From NCBI RefSeq assembly GCF_027483985.1, contig NZ_JAIXTJ010000034.1, positions 62,001 to 126,000 on the forward strand: 64,000 nucleotides of DNA, given 5' to 3'. Under the pieces are notes generated by a model, which did not search any database, was not told the origin of the DNA, and worked only from the letters and a program-made list of their open reading frames with translations. Origin of the DNA: Flavobacterium sp. (GTDB lineage Bacteria > Bacteroidota > Bacteroidia > Flavobacteriales > Flavobacteriaceae). Within the stretch, counting starts at the first letter, position 1. Each line of letters begins with the position of its first letter. Positions 7,735 to 17,937 of this stretch are shown piece by piece. Both the position numbers and the translations under genes were made by a program.

Positions 7735-10515
7735 ATGCCAAAAACGTTCTACTCAATTGTTGCAGTATTATTTTGCACCATTTCTTTTGCACAAAATTCA
7801 ATCAATTTAAAAGGAAAAATAATTGATGATGTCACAAAACTTCCAATCGAATCGGCTACGGTTTATTTATCTTCCACCAAAGATTCTACGCTGATTGATT
7901 ACACCATTACCGATAAATTTGGGAAATTTGATTTTAAAATTAAAAAAAATGATAAGCCAGTTTATCTTAAAGTTTCTTTTGTGACTTATGATGAATACAA
8001 AATTAATCTTGATAATGTTGCTGCTGATAGAGATTTTGGCACAATTGCTATGAAAGTGGCCATCAATAATCTTGATGAAGTTATTATTAAAAAAGAAACA
8101 CCGCCAATACGAATTAAAAAAGATACTTTAGAGTTTAATGCGGCTTCGTTTAAAGTGCGTCCAGATGCTAATGTCGAGTCGTTGTTGAAACAATTACCTG
8201 GTGTAGAAATAGATACTGAAGGAAAAATCACCGTAAACGGAAAAGAAGTAAACCAAATTTTAGTAAACGGAAAACCATTTTTTGATAAAGACGGTAAAAT
8301 TGCGCTACAAAATTTACCTTCCGATATTATCAATAAAGTACAAGTCTCTGATACCAAGACTAAAAAAGAGGAGCAAACAGGTGCTGCGGCAAGTGCTAAT
8401 ACAGCCAGTATAAATCTTACCATTGACGAAAATAAGAACAAAGGCTTTTTTGGTAAATTTATGGGCGGAACAGGTTCAGATAAACGTTATGAAGCCAGCA
8501 CGTTGGTTAATTATTTTAAAAATAAACAGAAAATTAGTGTTTTAGCATCGTCAAATAATATCAATGCTACTGGTTTTTCTATGGATGAAGTCTTTGATAA
8601 TATGGGTGGCGGACGAAATAGAAGCGTTTGGGTAGGTGATAATGGTTCTTTTGGAATAAACGGAAGAAACTTCGGTGGAAACAAAGGAATTACAGAATCC
8701 AATTTAGTAGGAATAAATTATTCTGATGATTGGTTTAAAGATGCTGAAACGTCTTTAAGTTATTTCTATTCGGGTGCCAATTCTAAAAATACGAATAGAA
8801 CTAGTTTAACTAATTTCTTACCATCAGGAAATTTTACCACTAATTCCAATTCAAATACTATTGAAGATAGATACGTGCATAATGTTTCTTCTTTATTTGA
8901 ATATAAAATTGATTCTTTGACAACAATTTCGATAGAGCCAAATTTTACAAAATCAAATAATAAAAACAGGAATCTTTCTTCTCAAACTTCTTTTGATGCA
9001 ACTAATGCGTTACTTAACGAAAGTAATTCAAACAATTTTTATGAAAATGATAACGACACGTTCAACAATACTTTGTCTTTCTCTAAATCATTTAAAAGAA
9101 AAGGGAAATCATTAAGTTTAGTTTTTGAAAATGAAAATGCAAATACCAACGAAAATGAAATTGTAAAATCCAATACTATTTTCTATCAAGGAACTGATCC
9201 TGATGATGTAAGAGATCAAACAAACAATTCTAGAAATCGGAGCGAAAATTATAGAACAGAAATAGAATATTTTCAACCCATAACCGATTCACTTCAAGTA
9301 AAATTAGGAGTAGAATATAAAATTGATAGGAATAAAGACAGAAGAAATTCATTTGATTTTGATACCACAACTGGCACTTATTCTACTGTGAATAATGAGT
9401 TATCTAATGCTTTTAATTCGCTTGAAAGAACAGTTACTCCAAATACTGGAATGGCATACAACAGTAAAAAGATGAATTTGAATATTAATGTGGGAACAAC
9501 TTTAATAAACTATGATAATGATTCTGATTATTTAAATGTCAAAACTACGTTAGAAAAAGAATACGTTTTGCCTTATATCAATGCTTATGGAGGTTATCGT
9601 TTTTCAAAAAGTAAGAACATTTGGGTGAATTATAACTATTCTTATACACTTCCAACGGCCAGACAAATTCTTCCTGTTGAAGATTTAGCCAATCCGCTGA
9701 ATACTATTATCGGAAATTCTAATTTAGATTTAAATCAAAATCACGGAATTTATTTTTCATATAGAGATTTTGATTATGCTACACGCTCAGGTTATGGAAC
9801 ATATGCTGGTGGGAATTTCTATGATAATCAGATTGTTTCGTCAACGACTTTTGATGCTAACAGAAAACGTACCACTTCTTATGAAAATGTTTCAGGAACG
9901 TACAACTCTTGGATAGGTTTTTATTGGAATAAATCAATTAAAAAAGAAGCTCACAAATACCGTTTTGAATTAAGATCAAATAATAATTTTGGTTTATCCA
10001 AAGGATTTACTGATGGCGAATTGTTTAGTGCAAAAACATTATCTTTCAGTCCAAGAGCCAATTTTACTTATGAATACGGCGAATTGTTAACGGTTAATCC
10101 ATCTTATTCTTATACTTACAATAAAACCGATTTTACAAATTATGTGATTGCATCGGCTTCTAATTTTACGCACAAGTTAAACCTGCAAGTAACTAGTTTT
10201 TGGCCAAAAAACTGGACGTTTGGTAATGACTTTGGTTACACATACAACTCCAATATAGCCAGCGGATTTAAAAAAGATTTTTACCTGTGGAACACTAGTT
10301 TGTCTTATAGTTTTTTTCAAAAGAAATTAATGGCAAAAGTAAAAGTGTATGATATGTTGAATCAAAATCAAAACGCAACAAGAAGCATTACTGCAACATC
10401 AATTAGAGATGAAGAGAATGTAGTTTTAAAACGTTATGTAATGTTTTCATTAACCTACAAACTAGAAAAATTCGCAGGAAAAGAAAAGAAATCTGGTGGA
10501 ATGATGTGGTTTTAA
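7735..10515 (+). CDS. Outer-membrane beta-barrel protein with carboxypeptidase-regulatory-like N-domain
   Basis: 926 aa. Signal peptide at 1-20 (ending ISFAQ). Residues about 24-115 form a carboxypeptidase-D regulatory-like beta-sandwich (LKGKIIDDVTKLPIESATVYL). A plug-like region follows at about 140-235 (RPDANVESLLKQLPGVEIDTEGKITVNGKEV). The rest is rich in alternating aromatic and polar strands, as in the OMP_b-brl_3 barrel family related to TonB-dependent receptors. These proteins lack a clear classical TonB box and their substrates are mostly unknown. It is a single gene with terminators on both sides. Confidence 0.85.
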   Translation: MPKTFYSIVAVLFCTISFAQNSINLKGKIIDDVTKLPIESATVYLSSTKDSTLIDYTITDKFGKFDFKIKKNDKPVYLKVSFVTYDEYKINLDNVAADRDFGTIAMKVAINNLDEVIIKKETPPIRIKKDTLEFNAASFKVRPDANVESLLKQLPGVEIDTEGKITVNGKEVNQILVNGKPFFDKDGKIALQNLPSDIINKVQVSDTKTKKEEQTGAAASANTASINLTIDENKNKGFFGKFMGGTGSDKRYEASTLVNYFKNKQKISVLASSNNINATGFSMDEVFDNMGGGRNRSVWVGDNGSFGINGRNFGGNKGITESNLVGINYSDDWFKDAETSLSYFYSGANSKNTNRTSLTNFLPSGNFTTNSNSNTIEDRYVHNVSSLFEYKIDSLTTISIEPNFTKSNNKNRNLSSQTSFDATNALLNESNSNNFYENDNDTFNNTLSFSKSFKRKGKSLSLVFENENANTNENEIVKSNTIFYQGTDPDDVRDQTNNSRNRSENYRTEIEYFQPITDSLQVKLGVEYKIDRNKDRRNSFDFDTTTGTYSTVNNELSNAFNSLERTVTPNTGMAYNSKKMNLNINVGTTLINYDNDSDYLNVKTTLEKEYVLPYINAYGGYRFSKSKNIWVNYNYSYTLPTARQILPVEDLANPLNTIIGNSNLDLNQNHGIYFSYRDFDYATRSGYGTYAGGNFYDNQIVSSTTFDANRKRTTSYENVSGTYNSWIGFYWNKSIKKEAHKYRFELRSNNNFGLSKGFTDGELFSAKTLSFSPRANFTYEYGELLTVNPSYSYTYNKTDFTNYVIASASNFTHKLNLQVTSFWPKNWTFGNDFGYTYNSNIASGFKKDFYLWNTSLSYSFFQKKLMAKVKVYDMLNQNQNATRSITATSIRDEENVVLKRYVMFSLTYKLEKFAGKEKKSGGMMWF

Positions 10516-10526
10516 AGAATAAAAAT

Positions 10527-10558
10527 AGGCTTTCTAATATGTAGAAAGCCTTTTTTTT
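10527..10558. terminator. Bidirectional terminator between convergent genes
   Basis: AGGCTTTC, a short loop, GAAAGCCT and a T-run on the plus strand, with A residues before the stem giving a U-tract on the minus transcript. It separates the plus-strand barrel gene from the minus-strand TPM gene. Confidence 0.85.
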
Positions 10559-10581
10559 ATATCAATGATTTTAGTTTTTGG

Positions 10582-11394
10582 TTACCAATCGCCGCCAGCT
10601 CCACCACCAGAAGCGCCGCCGCCGCCAAAACCTCCGCCAAATCCACCATCTCCGAAACCTCCGCCAGATGATCCTCCAAATCCACCACCAAAACTACCAC
10701 CGCCAGAACTTCGTCCTAAATTGCTTAATATGATAATATCTAGTAAACTTGGTCCTCCTGATGAATTTCCTGAACTTCCGCCGCCTTTACTCTTGGAAGC
10801 TATAATCATAATTACCACAAAAATAATTATGAAAAGTAGTATGGGGAATATACTATCTTCATTTTTGTCTTTTATTCTTGTGCCTTTATATTTTCCCTTT
10901 AAAACTTCAAAAATTGCATCGGAACCTTTATCTAAACCATTATAATAACTACCTGCTTTAAATTCGGGTATAATTATTTTTCTTGTTATTTCACCTACAA
11001 TTCCAGCTACTAATCGATCTTCGACACCATATCCAGGAGATATCCAAATTTTACGATCATTTTTAGACAAGAGAATTAAAACTCCATTATCTTTTTTAGC
11101 TTGACCAATTCCCCATTCTGTTAACCACTTTGGTGTAAGTAAACCGATATCCTCATTTTTCAAATCCTCAATTGTGATAACAACAATCTGCGTAGTTGTA
11201 GAATCAGAATATTTCACTAATTTGTTTTCTAAACTTGCTTTCTCTGATGCAGTTAAAAGGTTTGCATAATCATAAACTGATGTTTGAAATTCAGGTTTAG
11301 GCGGAATAGTATATTGTGCAAAACCAAGTTGATGTAACAATAAAAGTGACGCAATCATCAAGAATTTTACGATTCTAAAAACTAGTTGTATCAT
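10582..11394 (-). CDS. TPM-domain membrane protein with Gly-rich tail (YgcG family)
   Basis: 270 aa. A signal peptide or anchor lies at 1-26, a TPM domain at about 35-160 (VYDYANLLTASEKASLENKL, TTQIVVITIEDLKNEDI), then a membrane helix at about 182-200 (FPILLFIIIFVVIMIIA) and a Gly/Ser-rich tail with GGGFGG units. TPM domains are found in YgcG and in photosystem repair factors; the bacterial role is poorly defined. Its start overlaps the stop of the preceding TPM gene by 4 nt (ATGA). With LemA upstream this forms the widespread LemA-TPM-TPM cluster of Bacteroidota. Confidence 0.88.
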   Translation of the reverse strand: MIQLVFRIVKFLMIASLLLLHQLGFAQYTIPPKPEFQTSVYDYANLLTASEKASLENKLVKYSDSTTTQIVVITIEDLKNEDIGLLTPKWLTEWGIGQAKKDNGVLILLSKNDRKIWISPGYGVEDRLVAGIVGEITRKIIIPEFKAGSYYNGLDKGSDAIFEVLKGKYKGTRIKDKNEDSIFPILLFIIIFVVIMIIASKSKGGGSSGNSSGGPSLLDIIILSNLGRSSGGGSFGGGFGGSSGGGFGDGGFGGGFGGGGASGGGAGGDW

Positions 11395-11828
11395 CCTTTT
11401 GATATTTCGTTAGAAAGTTCATCTGTGTCATCGTCTTGAAATGGGAAGAACTTTTTCAGTTGTTCACCAGCATTATTAATTCCATCGACTAATGCTTGTT
11501 TATTGTTACCATTTTTGAAATGGTTAAGCATTATATCTTTGGTGCAATTCCAAAAATCATCACTGACTTTTTCATTTATACCCTTGTCACCATAAATAGC
11601 AAATTGTCTGCTTTTTACTGCTACATAGATAATAACACCATTTCGATCTTTTGTGTTTTCCATTTCGAGAAGATTGAAAACCTCCACAGCTCTGTCAATT
11701 GGAGCTATGGATGTTTCCTTTTCTATATGTACACGAAGTTCGCCAGAAGTATTTTTTTCAGCCAAACGAATAGCTTCAACTACCTCTTCTTCTTCGGCTT
11801 TTGTTAAAAAATCTTCAACTTTAGACAT
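11391..11828 (-). CDS. TPM-domain protein, soluble form
   Basis: 145 aa, essentially one TPM domain (VEAIRLAEKNTSGELRVHIE, DRNGVIIYVAVKSRQFAIYGDKGI) without a signal peptide or membrane helix, so it probably acts in the cytoplasm or at the inner face of the membrane. Its ATG overlaps the LemA stop by 1 nt (TAATG) and its stop overlaps the next gene by 4 nt, so the three genes are translationally coupled. Function is inferred only from the LemA-TPM association. Confidence 0.87.
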   Translation of the reverse strand: MSKVEDFLTKAEEEEVVEAIRLAEKNTSGELRVHIEKETSIAPIDRAVEVFNLLEMENTKDRNGVIIYVAVKSRQFAIYGDKGINEKVSDDFWNCTKDIMLNHFKNGNNKQALVDGINNAGEQLKKFFPFQDDDTDELSNEISKG

Positions 11829-12442
11829 TATTTTTTATCTTCTTTTTTATCAAAATTAAATTCTACTTCTGGTGCTTTATCTGCTCCAGCAACAGCTTCG
11901 AAAAATGGTTTTTCTTTGAATCCAAACCAACCTGCAAAAATATTATTTGGGAACACTTTTACGTGATTATTGTACGGTTTAATAGCCTCATTATAACGAG
12001 TTCTTGCTGTTAGAATTTGATTTTCTGTACTAGCCAATTCATCTTGTAATTTCAAGAAGTTTTCATTTGCTTTCAAACTTGGATATTGCTCTACAGTTAC
12101 CAATAATCGTGATAAAGCGCTGCTCATCCCACCTTGAACTTGGTTGAATTGTGCTAATTGTTCAGGAGTGATATTAGTAGGGTCAATAGTCATTGAAGTA
12201 GCTTTAGAACGCGCTTCAATAACAGCTGTTAAAGTTCCTTTTTCAAATTCAGCCGCACCTTGAACGGTTTTTACTAAATTCCCGATAAGGTCATTTCTTC
12301 TTTGATAAGATGTTTGAACATTTCCCCAAGATTCTTTGACATCTTGCTCAAGCGTAACCGCAGTATTGTTAATTCCTTTAAAATAGCTGAATCCAATTAA
12401 AACTACAGCAGCTAAAATTATCCAAGGCAAAAATTTTCTCAT
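11828..12442 (-). CDS. lemA: LemA family protein
   Basis: 204 aa, the usual length. A single N-terminal membrane helix (LPWIILAAVVLIGFSYF) is followed by the LemA helical bundle (LEQDVKESWGNVQTSYQRRNDLIGNLV is diagnostic; TRYNEAIKPYNNHVKVFPNN near the C-terminus). LemA proteins sit in the inner membrane with a helical domain; their biochemical function is unknown. First gene of the LemA-TPM-TPM unit, 69 nt after the GldL-like gene. Confidence 0.93.
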   Translation of the reverse strand: MRKFLPWIILAAVVLIGFSYFKGINNTAVTLEQDVKESWGNVQTSYQRRNDLIGNLVKTVQGAAEFEKGTLTAVIEARSKATSMTIDPTNITPEQLAQFNQVQGGMSSALSRLLVTVEQYPSLKANENFLKLQDELASTENQILTARTRYNEAIKPYNNHVKVFPNNIFAGWFGFKEKPFFEAVAGADKAPEVEFNFDKKEDKK

Positions 12443-12511
12443 AATTTCTATTTGTTTTTAAGTTTATTTATTAATTTATATTTAGTTCTTTTTTACAATT
12501 TGTATGCCAAT

Positions 12512-12790
12512 TTAAACGATTCTTTTTCTTCCTAACAAGAGGTAAACAATTCCGGCAAACCAACCTAAGGTCAGAAATCCGACGAGCCACATAAATTTTT
12601 CGTTAGATCGTATTCTATTCGATTGAAAAATCTCATAAAGTGAAGCAAAAATGAAAACTCCTAATGCGATTATTCCGATTACTAATAGAAGGGTTGAATT
12701 TCCCCAATGCATTATTTTTAATAACGCACCCAATATCGAAAAAACAAAAGATATGATAAAACTAATGCTAACGATTTTGTCTTTTTTCAT
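12512..12790 (-). CDS. Small GldL-like membrane protein
   Basis: 92 aa with three hydrophobic segments. The motif GALLKIMHWGNSTLLLVIGI resembles the N-terminal membrane region of the gliding-motility protein GldL, and the end (FMWLVGFLTLGWFAGIVYLLLGRK) resembles the PLDc_N-type small membrane domain. It lacks the long cytoplasmic part of GldL, so it is a GldL-related protein rather than the motor subunit. It lies 2 nt after the MerR gene, in the same minus-strand operon. Confidence 0.75.
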   Translation of the reverse strand: MKKDKIVSISFIISFVFSILGALLKIMHWGNSTLLLVIGIIALGVFIFASLYEIFQSNRIRSNEKFMWLVGFLTLGWFAGIVYLLLGRKRIV

Positions 12791-12792
12791 AA

Positions 12793-13125
12793 TTATAAAT
12801 TATTTTTAATGTTGGCTAATTCTGCTTTTATTCCTTCCAATTTTGATATGATGTCAAATTTATCAAGCGTTTTTTTCTGACCTTCTTTTAAATGTGTTTT
12901 TGCACCTTCAAGAGTAAATCCGCGTTCTTTTACTAAATGATAAATCAGTTGCAAATTTTTTACATCTTCTTGTGTAAACATTCTGTTGCCTTTGGCATTT
13001 TTCTTTGGTTTAAGAATGTCAAATTCTTTGTCCCAAAAACGAATCAGCGAGGCATTCACATCAAATGCTTCGGCGACTTCACCAATACTGAAATACAATT
13101 TGTCTTTAGATAATTCTATATGCAT
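12793..13125 (-). CDS. MerR-family transcriptional regulator
   Basis: Starting at ATG 13125 gives 110 aa beginning MHIELSKDKLYFSIGEVAEAF, matching how this family usually starts; an earlier in-frame ATG at 13179 would add 18 residues of unlikely sequence. The N-terminal winged helix-turn-helix has the signature YFSIGEVAEAFDVNASLIRFWDKEF, then a short coiled coil. No metal-binding Cys cluster is present, so it is the small Bacteroidota MerR type with unknown ligand. It lies between the M23 peptidase and the GldL-like gene. Confidence 0.88.
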   Translation of the reverse strand: MHIELSKDKLYFSIGEVAEAFDVNASLIRFWDKEFDILKPKKNAKGNRMFTQEDVKNLQLIYHLVKERGFTLEGAKTHLKEGQKKTLDKFDIISKLEGIKAELANIKNNL

Positions 13126-13170
13126 AAGTTTTAAATTCCAAATTAATCTTCTTGTTTTGTAATTATATTT

Positions 13171-13212
13171 TAAAATCAAAATTCAAAAATCATCAATCTT
13201 AAATCGTTAATC
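13171..13212 (-). repeat. Heptad array, GATTnnn x6 (left arm only)
   Basis: Read on the minus strand this is six consecutive 7-mers: GATTAAC, GATTTAA, GATTGAT, GATTTTT, GAATTTT, GATTTTA. The TAA inside the first unit is the stop codon of the M23 peptidase gene. It is the same family as the arrays in the paa region (40930-46236), but here no AATCnnn partner arm is seen before the next gene. Confidence 0.75.
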
Positions 13213-14184
13213 CAACGACTGATTTTCTTGGTTCGCTATTTTAGAAATGGCCACATATTCGGCTGCCGAAATATTTCCATAATAAAAATTAATCGGATTG
13301 ACTACCTTTCCATCTTTATGAACTTCATAATGCAAATGTGGTGCCTGACTTCTTCCTGTACTTCCAACATAACCAATGATATCACCTCGTTTTACGCGTT
13401 GTCCCGGACGGGCTTTGTATTTGCTTAAATGAGCATATAAAGTTAAATAACCAAATCCGTGATTGATCTCAATATGATTTCCGTAACCTGACAAAGAATT
13501 ATCTGCTTTGGTTACTACGCCATCGCCAGTGGCATAAATTGGTGTTCCAGTTGATGCCGTAAAATCCATTCCTTCGTGCATTTTTCGTGCTTTGGTAAAC
13601 GGATCGGTTCTATAGCCAAAACCTGATGCCATATGCTTCAAATCTTCATTTTTCACGGGTTGAATTGCAGGCACAGCACCCAATAATTTATCTTTTGCTT
13701 TAGCTAATTTTAATATTTGATCTAATGATTTTGATTGAAATGCCAATGCTTTTGAAATTCCATCAACTTTTTCTGCAGTGCTAATTACCAGTTCAGAGTT
13801 ATTGAATCCTTCTAATTCTTTATATCTTGATCGATCAATGATGCCACGACGCTTTTCATTTGAAATTGGGGCTGAATTAAAATAGACTCTGTATAAATTA
13901 TTATCACGTTCTTCTAAATCAGCAGCAACTTGATCAATATTTTCAATTTTTTTATTCAAAAGAGCATAACTCAATTTTAAATTTTCAATTTCTCTTGCCT
14001 GAATTTTATCTTTTGGCGTTTCAAAATAAGGTGTATTCATCAAAATCACAAAGCATAGAAATCCAAATAAAGCCGATGCGATTAGGAATAACAAGGCATA
14101 TCCAAATTTTTTCCTTTTTTGAGGACTAATTATTCGGTAAGCCAAACTTTCTGGATCGTAATAATACTTAACTTTCTTCGACAT
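13207..14184 (-). CDS. M23-family peptidoglycan endopeptidase, membrane-anchored
   Basis: 325 aa. A cytoplasmic start, then a membrane helix at about 28-50 (ALLFLIASALFGFLCFVILM), a coiled-coil region at about 62-150 and a C-terminal LytM/M23 zinc peptidase domain at about 185-300. Zinc-ligand and active-site motifs are visible: GYRTDPFTKARKMHEGMDF, then LTLYAHLSKY and HLHYEV. It probably cleaves peptidoglycan cross-links in the periplasm. It starts the minus-strand run that continues into merR; divergent from the SRPBCC gene. Confidence 0.92.
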   Translation of the reverse strand: MSKKVKYYYDPESLAYRIISPQKRKKFGYALLFLIASALFGFLCFVILMNTPYFETPKDKIQAREIENLKLSYALLNKKIENIDQVAADLEERDNNLYRVYFNSAPISNEKRRGIIDRSRYKELEGFNNSELVISTAEKVDGISKALAFQSKSLDQILKLAKAKDKLLGAVPAIQPVKNEDLKHMASGFGYRTDPFTKARKMHEGMDFTASTGTPIYATGDGVVTKADNSLSGYGNHIEINHGFGYLTLYAHLSKYKARPGQRVKRGDIIGYVGSTGRSQAPHLHYEVHKDGKVVNPINFYYGNISAAEYVAISKIANQENQSLD

Positions 14185-14239
14185 TTCTTAAATTATACTA
14201 TTTTTGTAATCGTTTTAAGAATAACAGTAGTTATACGAA

Positions 14240-14247
14240 CAAATTTA
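14240..14247 (-). promoter_or_regulatory. Candidate -7 box for the M23-MerR-LemA run
   Basis: On the minus strand TAAATTTG matches TAnnTTTG exactly, 55 nt before the M23 start. No -33 TTTG is seen at the usual distance, so support rests on one element. Confidence 0.35.
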
Positions 14248-14306
14248 AGAAATGTTTCAAACTAATTAACTTTTTATTTCTAAACACAACTTTTTAAATT
14301 CAAAAG

Positions 14307-15161
14307 ATGAGTGTAATCAGTACAAAATCAGTATTTGAGTCAACCAAAGAAAAAGTTTGGGATGCCATTACTAATCCGCAAACTATGAAGATTTGGTATT
14401 TCGATATTTCAGATTTCAATCTTACTATCGGAAATCAATTTTCATTTTATGAAAGTGACAGAAAAGAGTACTTGCATACTGGCGAAATTTTAAAAGTTGA
14501 ACAAAATAAAATTTTGCAACATACCTGGAATCATCCAGAACAATCTAAAGGAAGTTCCACCGTTACTTGGACTATTGTTGAGATTGAAAATAATAAAGTA
14601 GAAGTTACATTAACCCACGAAGGAGTAGAATCGTTTGCCGATGCCGGACCTAACTTTACTCCAGCTAATTATCAAATGGGTTGGGATGCTTTGGTAAAAA
14701 CCAATTTAAGAAACTATCTGTACAACATTCAGAAGTTAGTTTTTGAGGTTGAAATCAATGCTGCTGCAGAACACATTTGGAGTAAAATGTGGGATAAAAA
14801 ATCGTATTCCGATTGGACAACACCATTTTGCGCAGGTACTTATTACACAGGTGAAATTGAACAAGGAAGTAGAATTCATTTCATCGCGCCAAGTTTTGAA
14901 GGTATGTACAGCGATGTTTTTTATTTAATTCCAAATAAGTTGCTAATTTTTAAGCATATTGGAAATCTAAAAGATTTGAAAGAAGTACCTTTGGATGCCG
15001 AATCTGAAAAATGGACCGGTAGTTTTGAAACATACAAATTAAATGAAATTGATGGCGTTACAACCGTAATTGCTGAAATTGATTGTGTTGCAGATTATAT
15101 CAATTATATGAAAGAAAAATTTCCGTTGGCATTGCAAGAATTAAAAAAAATATCAGAATAA
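14307..15161 (+). CDS. Tandem SRPBCC (AHSA1-like) domain protein
   Basis: 284 aa made of two AHSA1/START-type domains in tandem: residues 1-145 (VFESTKEKVWDAITNPQTMKIW) and about 146-284 (FEVEINAAAEHIWSKMWDKK). Single-domain members bind hydrophobic ligands or, as AHSA1 homologues, Hsp90; the ligand here is unknown. There is no signal peptide, so it is cytoplasmic. It stands alone between the divergent M23 gene and alaS. Confidence 0.87.
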   Translation: MSVISTKSVFESTKEKVWDAITNPQTMKIWYFDISDFNLTIGNQFSFYESDRKEYLHTGEILKVEQNKILQHTWNHPEQSKGSSTVTWTIVEIENNKVEVTLTHEGVESFADAGPNFTPANYQMGWDALVKTNLRNYLYNIQKLVFEVEINAAAEHIWSKMWDKKSYSDWTTPFCAGTYYTGEIEQGSRIHFIAPSFEGMYSDVFYLIPNKLLIFKHIGNLKDLKEVPLDAESEKWTGSFETYKLNEIDGVTTVIAEIDCVADYINYMKEKFPLALQELKKISE

Positions 15162-15273
15162 TAATTAAAGTTAAAAACTAATTTAGAAACTGTCTTTTGC
15201 TGTAAAGTGAAATGATTTTAAAAACATCAAAAGTAAGTTTCAACGTAGTTAAAATATAAGAAAATAAAATATA

Positions 15274-17910
15274 ATGAAATCACAAGACATTCGTAAAGCT
15301 TACCTTAATTTCTTTGAAAGTAACGAACATTTAATCGTTCCGTCTGCACCAATTGTTCTTAAAGATGATCCAACCTTGATGTTTAATAACTCAGGAATGG
15401 CGCAATTCAAAGAATATTTTTTAGGAAATGGAACACCTAAGAGCAAAAGAATAGCCGATACACAAAAATGTCTTCGTGTTTCAGGAAAACACAATGATTT
15501 AGAAGATGTAGGTTTTGATACTTATCATCATACCATGTTTGAAATGCTCGGAAATTGGTCGTTTGGTGACTATTTCAAAAAAGAAGCATTGGCTTGGGCT
15601 TGGCAATTTCTAACCGAAGTTTTAAAGCTAGATAAAGACCGTTTATACGTTTCTGTTTTTGAAGGAAATCCTGCCGAAAATGTTCCGTTTGATCAAGAAG
15701 CCTTCGATATTTGGAAACAATACGTGTCAGAAGACCGAATTATTTTAGGAAATAAAAAAGATAATTTTTGGGAAATGGGCGATCAAGGTCCGTGTGGTCC
15801 GTGTTCAGAAATTCATATAGATTTAAGAACCGACGCTGAACGCGCTGCAGTTTCAGGTCGTGAATTAGTAAACGCTGATCATCCGCAAGTAGTTGAAATT
15901 TGGAATAACGTTTTTATGGAATTCAACCGTAAAGCCGACGGTTCTTTAGAAAAATTACCAGCACAACACGTTGATACCGGAATGGGTTTTGAGCGTTTGT
16001 GTATGGCAATGCAAAATGTAACTTCTAATTATGATACGGATGTTTTTACACCGCTTATTGCGAAAGTAGAACAAATTACCGGATTAAAATATACTTCCAA
16101 CGAAGTTAAAAATATATCAGAAGAACAAAATAAAACCAACATTGCCATTCGTGTAATTGTTGATCACGTTCGTGCTGTGGCTTTTGCTATTGCTGACGGA
16201 CAATTACCATCTAACACTGGTGCGGGTTATGTAATTCGTAGAATTTTGCGTCGTGCTATACGTTACGGATTTACCTTTTTGAATACCAAAGAACCTTTTA
16301 TCAATAAGTTGGTTGAAGTTTTAGCAAATCAAATGGGAGAATTTTTTCCGGAAATCAAGTCGCAACAACAATTGGTTACTAATGTTATTCGTGAAGAAGA
16401 AGCTTCGTTTTTGAGAACTTTAGATCAAGGATTACAATTATTAGATAAAGTAGTTGTCGAAACATCAGGAACAGAAGTTTCAGGTGCAAAAGTTTTTGAA
16501 TTGTATGACACATTCGGATTTCCGAAAGATTTAACGGCTTTGATTCTTAAAGAAAAAGGATATTCCTATAACGAAGAAGAATTTGAATCGGAATTACAAA
16601 AACAAAAAGCACGTTCGCGCGCAGCATCTGAAGTTTCGACAGAAGATTGGAAAGTAGTAGTTCCAGGAAATGTAGAAACATTTGTTGGGTACGATCAAAT
16701 AGAAAACGAAGTAAAAATCACTCGTATTCGTAAAGTTGATTCTAAAAAAGACGGAATATTATACCAAATTGTTTTAGACAATACACCATTTTATCCAGAA
16801 GGTGGCGGACAAGTTGGCGATAAAGGAACTTTGGTTTCTGCTAACGAAACGATTGCTATTATTGATACCAAGAAAGAAAACAACTTAATATTACATTTTG
16901 CAAAACAACTTCCAGAAAATATTGAAGCTGGATTTGTAGCCAAAGTAAACACCGATTTAAGAACTTCAACCTCCAAAAATCACTCGGCTACGCATTTAAT
17001 GCATTTGGCTCTGAGAACTGTTTTAGGAACACACGTAGAGCAAAAAGGTTCGCTGGTGAATCCAAATTATTTGCGTTTTGACTTTTCGCATTTTAGTAAA
17101 GTTTCTGATGAAGAATTACGTCAAGTTGAAGCAAGTGTCAATGCACAAATCGAAGCTCAATTGCAATTGGTTGAACATAGAAATATTCCAATTCAAGAAG
17201 CATTGGATAAAGGAGCGATGGCTTTATTTGGAGAGAAATATGGCGATGCAGTTCGAATGATAGAATTTGGCGAAAGCAAGGAGCTTTGTGGTGGAATTCA
17301 CGTGAAAAACACCGCAGAAATTTGGCATTTTAAGATCATTTCTGAAGGTGCAGTGGCTGCTGGAATTCGTCGTATCGAAGCAATTACAGGCGATGCTGTT
17401 AAAGATTTCTATAAAAATCAAGAAAATACTTTAGCTGAAATCAAAGAAACTTTGAAAAATCCTCAGGATATTTTAAAATCGGTTTCAAGTTTACAAGATG
17501 ATAATGCTAAATTAAAAAAACAAATTGAGCAATTATTAAAAGAAAAAATCGACGGCTTGAAGCATTCGTTAGCTTCCGATTTTCAGGAAATAAATGGTAT
17601 CAACTTTTTAGCTAAACAAGTTGATTTGTCAATGAGTTCTACTAAAGATTTAGCACAAGCTATCGGAACATCTAAACCAAATGCATTCGTGTTTTTAGCT
17701 TCTATTGAAGATAATGCTCCAAATATGCACTGTTATATTTCAAAAGAATTAGTTGCTGAAAAATCTTTAAACGCAGGAAATGTAATTAGAGAATTAGGAA
17801 AATATATTGATGGAAATGGCGGTGGACAACCATTTTTCGCATCAGGAAAAGGTAAAAATGTAGATGGAATTAAAGAAGCTTTGGAAAAAGCTGTTGATTT
17901 TGTGAAGTAA
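15274..17910 (+). CDS. alaS: Alanine--tRNA ligase
   Basis: 878 aa, the expected size. N-terminal class II aminoacylation domain with motifs such as [16 protein letters not shown] and [20 protein letters not shown]; tRNA-recognition domain to about 460; editing domain with the zinc-type motif HSATHLMH (about 570) and CGGIHV (about 670); C-Ala coiled-coil and DHHA1 domain to the end, with [15 protein letters not shown]. It charges tRNA-Ala and clears mischarged Ser/Gly. All key motifs are intact. Confidence 0.98.
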   Translation: MKSQDIRKAYLNFFESNEHLIVPSAPIVLKDDPTLMFNNSGMAQFKEYFLGNGTPKSKRIADTQKCLRVSGKHNDLEDVGFDTYHHTMFEMLGNWSFGDYFKKEALAWAWQFLTEVLKLDKDRLYVSVFEGNPAENVPFDQEAFDIWKQYVSEDRIILGNKKDNFWEMGDQGPCGPCSEIHIDLRTDAERAAVSGRELVNADHPQVVEIWNNVFMEFNRKADGSLEKLPAQHVDTGMGFERLCMAMQNVTSNYDTDVFTPLIAKVEQITGLKYTSNEVKNISEEQNKTNIAIRVIVDHVRAVAFAIADGQLPSNTGAGYVIRRILRRAIRYGFTFLNTKEPFINKLVEVLANQMGEFFPEIKSQQQLVTNVIREEEASFLRTLDQGLQLLDKVVVETSGTEVSGAKVFELYDTFGFPKDLTALILKEKGYSYNEEEFESELQKQKARSRAASEVSTEDWKVVVPGNVETFVGYDQIENEVKITRIRKVDSKKDGILYQIVLDNTPFYPEGGGQVGDKGTLVSANETIAIIDTKKENNLILHFAKQLPENIEAGFVAKVNTDLRTSTSKNHSATHLMHLALRTVLGTHVEQKGSLVNPNYLRFDFSHFSKVSDEELRQVEASVNAQIEAQLQLVEHRNIPIQEALDKGAMALFGEKYGDAVRMIEFGESKELCGGIHVKNTAEIWHFKIISEGAVAAGIRRIEAITGDAVKDFYKNQENTLAEIKETLKNPQDILKSVSSLQDDNAKLKKQIEQLLKEKIDGLKHSLASDFQEINGINFLAKQVDLSMSSTKDLAQAIGTSKPNAFVFLASIEDNAPNMHCYISKELVAEKSLNAGNVIRELGKYIDGNGGGQPFFASGKGKNVDGIKEALEKAVDFVK

Positions 17911-17937
17911 AATAAAAATAGCTCAACAACATAAGTT

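Noticed and set aside
10565..10945. Open frame on the plus strand with a Pro-rich peptide
   Set aside because: It is the antisense of the Gly-rich tail of the TPM protein at 10582-11394; proline runs are the mirror of GGN codons.
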